Positions 28,676 through 32,464 of a stretch of DNA of 32,464 nucleotides are shown here, in pieces (positions within the stretch are counted from its first letter, which is position 1; each line of letters opens with the position of its first letter). Under the pieces are notes generated by a model that did no database searches, was not told the DNA's origin, and saw only the letters and a program-made list of their open reading frames with translations. The position numbers and the translations under genes were made by a program. The stretch is from Nanobdellota archaeon (GTDB lineage Archaea; Nanobdellota; Nanobdellia; Woesearchaeales; SM23-78), in contig JAHJQO010000001.1 in the NCBI GenBank assembly GCA_018819305.1, forward strand, positions 1 through 32,464, in the 5' to 3' direction.

Positions 28676-29125
28676 TTAAATCACTTCCTCTGGACTAAAT
28701 TCTTCTCTTTTCATGTCTTCTATTATATAGTGGGTTTTTTTCTCCTCCAGTGTAAAGTTCTTTTCAAGCTCTTCGAGAAAATCTTCCATATCTTTCACAT
28801 GGCAGAAGATGCCTTCTGCAAAAAAATCAAGTCCATTGTTAATCTTGTAAAGATTGTTGATTGCAGGATGAGCTTTTAAATAGCTGCCTAGCTTATTTCT
28901 TTCTTCTCTGCCTGTTTTCAATAATATATTAGCTCTGCAGTTAAAGCCAAGTTTGGCAAAATCAATGAGAGTGGTGTGTTTTATAATTACAGAACCTTCG
29001 TGTAGTTTCAGCTTATCGTACAATGTACTTATTGGAATTCTTGTTTGCTTGCTTATATAAGTTAATGTTTGCCTTGAATTTTTCCGCAGATAAGAAATAA
29101 ATTTCAAATCTGAATTTTTTATCAT
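28676..29125 (-). CDS. Lrp/AsnC-like winged-helix regulator
   Basis: 149 residues from the ATG at 29125, six bases after the Shine-Dalgarno GAGGTG. An in-frame TTG at 29209 lies upstream of the expected transcript start and is rejected. The helix-turn-helix is near residues 3-50 (LKFISYLRKNSRQTLTYISK ... IPISTLYDKLKLHE), followed by a strand-helix RAM-like region (about 60-130: FNCRANILLKTG ... VKDMEDFLEELEK) as in Lrp-type feedback regulators. The effector is unknown. The leader contains a perfect 10-bp inverted repeat. It lies 170 bp upstream of the restriction-modification cassette on the same strand, and divergent from the PhoU-like gene. Confidence 0.82.
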   Translation of the reverse strand: MIKNSDLKFISYLRKNSRQTLTYISKQTRIPISTLYDKLKLHEGSVIIKHTTLIDFAKLGFNCRANILLKTGREERNKLGSYLKAHPAINNLYKINNGLDFFAEGIFCHVKDMEDFLEELEKNFTLEEKKTHYIIEDMKREEFSPEEVI

Positions 29126-29144
29126 TTTTTGCACCTCACGCACA

Positions 29145-29181
29145 TTTCGGATTTTTCTTGTTTTTTTTCTTAAATCCGAAA
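29145..29181. promoter_or_regulatory. TTTCGGATTT/AAATCCGAAA inverted repeat in regulator leader
   Basis: Ten-base perfect arms at 29145-29154 and 29172-29181 with a 17-bp spacer lie between a TATA box (about 29210-29221) and the Shine-Dalgarno site of the Lrp-like gene. It may be an autoregulatory operator for a dimeric regulator, or an RNA hairpin in a leader of about 65 bases. Confidence 0.55.
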
Positions 29182-29299
29182 CTTTTACATATGGTGTTGT
29201 CAGAATCAAATATATAATTTCTTCTTATAGTATATATAACGTTATATAATTATATAGTTTAGAAAAATTTATATATGGGCTTTGTTTTCATTCTTATAC

Positions 29300-30211
29300 A
29301 TGAAACGAAAAGTAATCCAGCTTGCAGGTAAAACTCTTGTAGTCAGCATGCCAAACAAATGGGTAAAGAAATTTGGAGTGTGCAAAGGCGATGAAGTAGA
29401 TGTTGAAGAAGAAGAAAGAAAATTAGTGATAAAAGTACAGGGCAAAGGAGAGCAAACAGTAAAGAAAATTGATGTTAAAGAATTGGATAATATGTTGAAT
29501 AGGACAATAGGTGCATTGTATAAAGCAGGGTATGAGGAAATAGAAATCACATATCATTCTCCAGAACAATATAAAATAATTAGAAAAGTACTTGATAAAA
29601 CTTGCATGGGTTTTGAAATAATAAAACATGGAAAAAGAGTACTGATAATAAAAAACCTTTCTGATTTACATCCTCAGGAATTTGAAAATATATTAAGACG
29701 ACTTTTTTTAAGCCTGCTTTCTTCAGCAGATGATGCGCTTGAATATGTAAAGCAAAGTAATTTTCAGGGAATGGAAGAAGTTGTTTTAAGAGATTCCATA
29801 ATTAATAAATACAGTGATTTATGCAGAAGAATTCTTAATATTCAGGGCTATGGCACTTTAAAAAAAACAACAACATACTATCATATATGTGAGGAACTTG
29901 AAAGAATAGGTGATGCATACAGAGATTTTATGGCTTTCATAATTCAAAATAAGATAAAAAAAGTAGATAAAAATACATTGGAACTTTTTGCTGATATTAA
30001 TCAATATTTAAGATGTTTTTACGAACTCTTTTACCAATTTGACATGAAGAAGCTTGAAGAATTTGGAGTAAAAAGTAATATTATGAAGAAAACTCTTGAA
30101 AAACGATTTGATACGGTCAGTCCTCAAGTGATAAAACTTAACTATTACATATATAATATATTCTATATGATATCTAATATGAATGGTGTATTGATAACTG
30201 CAAACATTTAA
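29300..30211 (+). CDS. AbrB-PhoU phosphate-uptake-type regulator
   Basis: 303 residues from the ATG at 29300, about 27 bp after TTTATATA (29268-29275), so leaderless. The N-terminal swapped-hairpin AbrB/SpoVT domain (1-46) has VIQLAGKTLVVSMPNKWV and KKFGVCKGDEVDV. The C-terminal part (about 120-300) is an all-helical PhoU-like region with the paired motifs LLSSADDALEYVKQ and ICEELERIGDAYRDFM. In archaea such fusions are annotated as phosphate uptake regulators that bind DNA and act on phosphate transport, but no pst genes are in this window, so the target is open. Convergent with the kinase-like gene. Confidence 0.88.
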   Translation: MKRKVIQLAGKTLVVSMPNKWVKKFGVCKGDEVDVEEEERKLVIKVQGKGEQTVKKIDVKELDNMLNRTIGALYKAGYEEIEITYHSPEQYKIIRKVLDKTCMGFEIIKHGKRVLIIKNLSDLHPQEFENILRRLFLSLLSSADDALEYVKQSNFQGMEEVVLRDSIINKYSDLCRRILNIQGYGTLKKTTTYYHICEELERIGDAYRDFMAFIIQNKIKKVDKNTLELFADINQYLRCFYELFYQFDMKKLEEFGVKSNIMKKTLEKRFDTVSPQVIKLNYYIYNIFYMISNMNGVLITANI

Positions 30212-30228
30212 TTTTTTCCTTTTCTTTT

Positions 30229-32310
30229 TCAAATCAATTTTAACAATCTATTTGTTTTCATATTTGTTTTAAAATAAGTTAATAATTCTTTTTCAAAGAT
30301 TTTATTTTTGGAAAATTCCATGATTTCACTTAGAATTTGGGCACTGTTTTCAAACTTATTGTGAACTAATTGCGAACCTGTTAAACAAAGACCATTATGT
30401 AAGTAATAATAATCAATTGCATTACTTAGTTCTTTTTCTTCAGATTTATGTTTTTTAAGAACTTCTTCTAGCATAACTTCTTTTTTTGAATCATAGCTTA
30501 TTGATAAAAGTCCTGGGTCAAGAGCCAAATAAGTGAAATCATAAAGAGGATGTGCAATTTTAGGCCGAGGGTCAATAAAACATGTCTGTTCAGTAATATT
30601 TGTCCCGAATAAATCACCATGATTAATTGTTTCGAATTCAAAAAAAGGGTGATTTTCCTTGAGTTCATTAATTTTTTTTATTAAAGGAGGAAGATGTTCT
30701 GTCACTCCAAGTCGTTCTTCATGAGATTCATAGCCTTTGAATGCCCTTTGCATGATATTTTGATGTAATTGAAGAGTTGGAATCATAATATTTTTTTCCA
30801 AACCCCTGTATCCATAAGAAAGAAAGAAGGTTTGGTCTTTTTTATATAATGAAGAAAATAAATTCTGTTGATATATGTTTAATTTGGATAAGATGTGCTG
30901 AAACATGGTTTTCTTATCTTTGTTTTGCATATTATGGAATAACTTTTGCATATTATGCTCGCCATTCCTCAAAAAAATCTGTGTTTGAATGTCATTTTCA
31001 TCATAGAAAAACAAAGGATTCTCAACCAGAACACCAGTATTTTTCATGTTTTCATAAATCCATCTTTCTATAAGGAATTTGTCACTCAAGTCTTTTTCTG
31101 ATTCTTTGACAATAAAAAGCTGCTTAAGAAAATACTTGTCTGCAAAAGAAAGAACTTGGCTTTCAGCACCACTCCTCTTTTCCATTTTATTTTCTTTTTT
31201 TAAACATTCAATTAACTCTTGCCAGTCTTTTTTAGTATCTTTCTCATAAATATTGTAAAGATAATTTCTAACACCTATCATTTCCGGCTTAATCTGATTA
31301 TCTGGCATTTCAATCAGGGTCTGAAAAATCCTTTTTGCTTTTTCAGGATTCACAGAGTACAAATCAGTAGCTGCCATGAAACAAGTATAAGGACTTTTTT
31401 TCATCATCAAAAGTTCTCTGTTGGATGATGTTTTAAAATGAGAAATGATTCTTTGTTTATATTGCTCTTCAATATCTTTTTTACCTTGTATTTTTTCTTT
31501 TAGGATATCGAGGGTTTTTTTCTGATACATAAGTTTTTCATCAAGGTTTGGTTTAATTCTAGATAATACATTATTGGCATAAAAATTATTATTTTTACTT
31601 TCCTCTTCTAAATAATGAATTCCTTTTTCTCTGGAAAAAGTATATAAAATATCTCCTTTCAAAGCTTTCCAAAAATCTTTTTCTTTAATGAACTTTGCAT
31701 AATCAGGTAATTTTCCAATAATGCTGTATAATCCATAAAGTCCGCCTAAAAGTATGAGGTTAAGAGGAAGTGTTGCATATATGATTTTGTCAAGATTCTC
31801 AACAGCAGTTTGTTTTATTTCCAAACTGCTTTGGCTAAATCTTTGAATTGTATTATAGATTGCAGGTCCTGCCATCGCGGCCCAGGTTCCTAAAGATAAG
31901 AATAATTTATTTTTTGCAAAAAAGTTTTTTTGTTTTTTATAAGTATCTTTTAATCCTGCAATTTTCCCCCCCAAAATATTGTCAGTTTTTTTCGTGATTA
32001 ATAAATGCGCTGCAAGTGCAGAACCAACACTTATGAAAATTCGTTCATCTAAGCTAAATGCACCTTGATTATCTTTATTGAATAATTCTGTAAGATAATG
32101 AAAGCTTTCAGTAGATTTTGCTAATATATGGTATGTTGCTCCACCAAAAGCTGCACTTATGGGAATAATTATTTTTTGCCGATATCTGATTAAACTGTTT
32201 TCAACTCTCTTTTTTATTTCTCTGAAAATATGTTTTTCTTTTTTTCCAAATATTTCTTCCTCTACAATATTCTCTAATCTCGAATCTGCAAATTTTTGGT
32301 TCTTAATCAC
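30229..32310 (-). CDS. Membrane protein with C-terminal APH-type kinase domain
   Basis: 693 residues. A charged cytoplasmic N-terminus is followed by hydrophobic segments near 47-65, 90-105, 130-150 and 175-200. A long helical TPR-like middle comes next (about 215-400, e.g. SPYTCFMAATDLYSVNPEKAK). The C-terminal domain has the APH/choline-kinase catalytic loop NHGDLFGTNI (His about 563) and the metal-binding Asp in CFIDPRPK (about 580). Only the C-lobe signature is obvious; a glycine-rich N-lobe loop is not. Such kinases phosphorylate small molecules; the substrate is unknown, and anchoring one by several TM helices is unusual. The start is GTG at 32310 with no clear ribosome site, so it is uncertain. 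Confidence 0.78.
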   Translation of the reverse strand: MIKNQKFADSRLENIVEEEIFGKKEKHIFREIKKRVENSLIRYRQKIIIPISAAFGGATYHILAKSTESFHYLTELFNKDNQGAFSLDERIFISVGSALAAHLLITKKTDNILGGKIAGLKDTYKKQKNFFAKNKLFLSLGTWAAMAGPAIYNTIQRFSQSSLEIKQTAVENLDKIIYATLPLNLILLGGLYGLYSIIGKLPDYAKFIKEKDFWKALKGDILYTFSREKGIHYLEEESKNNNFYANNVLSRIKPNLDEKLMYQKKTLDILKEKIQGKKDIEEQYKQRIISHFKTSSNRELLMMKKSPYTCFMAATDLYSVNPEKAKRIFQTLIEMPDNQIKPEMIGVRNYLYNIYEKDTKKDWQELIECLKKENKMEKRSGAESQVLSFADKYFLKQLFIVKESEKDLSDKFLIERWIYENMKNTGVLVENPLFFYDENDIQTQIFLRNGEHNMQKLFHNMQNKDKKTMFQHILSKLNIYQQNLFSSLYKKDQTFFLSYGYRGLEKNIMIPTLQLHQNIMQRAFKGYESHEERLGVTEHLPPLIKKINELKENHPFFEFETINHGDLFGTNITEQTCFIDPRPKIAHPLYDFTYLALDPGLLSISYDSKKEVMLEEVLKKHKSEEKELSNAIDYYYLHNGLCLTGSQLVHNKFENSAQILSEIMEFSKNKIFEKELLTYFKTNMKTNRLLKLI

Positions 32311-32328
32311 TTCTCGAGAGGGGTTTAG

Positions 32329-32463
32329 TCAGCGACATAAGTAATTAATAAAATTTAGCTTAAAAAAATGTTTATTCCAGAAATTCTCTAAAGAGTCTTG
32401 TAATTCGTCAACTGTTTTGTAGTATTTGGAGTTTGTTGTGTTTGCTCTTGTTATTTTCCAGCA
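32329..32463 (-). CDS. C-terminal fragment of a possible transposase (runs off window)
   Basis: An open frame enters from the right edge and ends at the TGA 32329-32331, giving about 44 residues: WKITRANTT, then YYKTVDELQDSLENFWNKHF and FKLNFINYLCR. The helix with spaced aromatic residues and the ending NYLCR resemble the C-terminus of IS630-like DDE transposases. I judge this by general look only. The rest lies outside the window. Confidence 0.4.
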   Translation of the reverse strand, partial: CWKITRANTTNSKYYKTVDELQDSLENFWNKHFFKLNFINYLCR

Positions 32464-32464
32464 T

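Overview
The window looks like a piece of a small, AT-rich archaeal chromosome, most likely from the DPANN side (Woesearchaeota/Pacearchaeota-like). The evidence is an archaeal replication factor C large subunit, an archaeal/eukaryotic-type glycyl-tRNA synthetase, a TrmB-type regulator and an AbrB-PhoU regulator. There is also an archaellum/Tad-type ATPase and platform pair, and many promoters of the form A/T-rich TATA box about 26 bp before the start codon (leaderless mRNAs), with Shine-Dalgarno sites on a minority of genes. The lineage is inference; no rRNA is present.

Layout. 1-130: a compact four-helix element that may be a structured RNA. 186-9591: a secretion/pilus-like locus. It holds three tandem five-TM membrane proteins with the same topology, two coiled-coil proteins on the other strand, a FlaI/TadA-type ATPase interrupted by a 500-residue LAGLIDADG intein exactly inside its catalytic core, and a large FlaJ/TadC-type platform protein. 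9632-9775: a tRNA-Phe(GAA) that folds well only if three insertions are removed (acceptor stem, anticodon loop, variable loop). Next to it, divergently, is a free-standing LAGLIDADG endonuclease gene (9892-10650). 10663-15424: housekeeping genes (glyS, a small secreted protein, rfcL, a YchF-type GTPase). 15458-18478: a lipoprotein, a TrmB-like regulator divergent from a two-TM protein, and a charged coiled-coil protein. 18540-18613: tRNA-Trp. 18661-20817: an EamA transporter, a DUF5752-like small protein and a metallophosphoesterase.

20935-25915: three consecutive secreted or membrane-anchored surface proteins built on NEW3/CARDB-like beta-sandwich repeats. The largest ends in a basic tail of four repeats, and two of the three genes share a near-identical promoter. 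25999-28504: a type II restriction-modification cassette transcribed as m5C methyltransferase, endonuclease, Vsr mismatch endonuclease. An 18-bp perfect palindrome lies over the methyltransferase start. 28676-32310: an Lrp-like regulator, an AbrB-PhoU protein and a membrane protein carrying an APH-type kinase domain. The window ends in the C-terminus of what may be a transposase.

Most notable: (1) the apparently three-intron tRNA-Phe beside a homing-endonuclease gene; (2) an ungapped promoter match (CACTGGACATG plus the following bases up to the TATA box) between that endonuclease gene and the restriction-modification cassette, two otherwise unrelated mobile modules; (3) the triplicated membrane-protein module attached to an inteinated FlaI/FlaJ pair without any recognisable pilin; (4) the four-way-junction element at the left edge.
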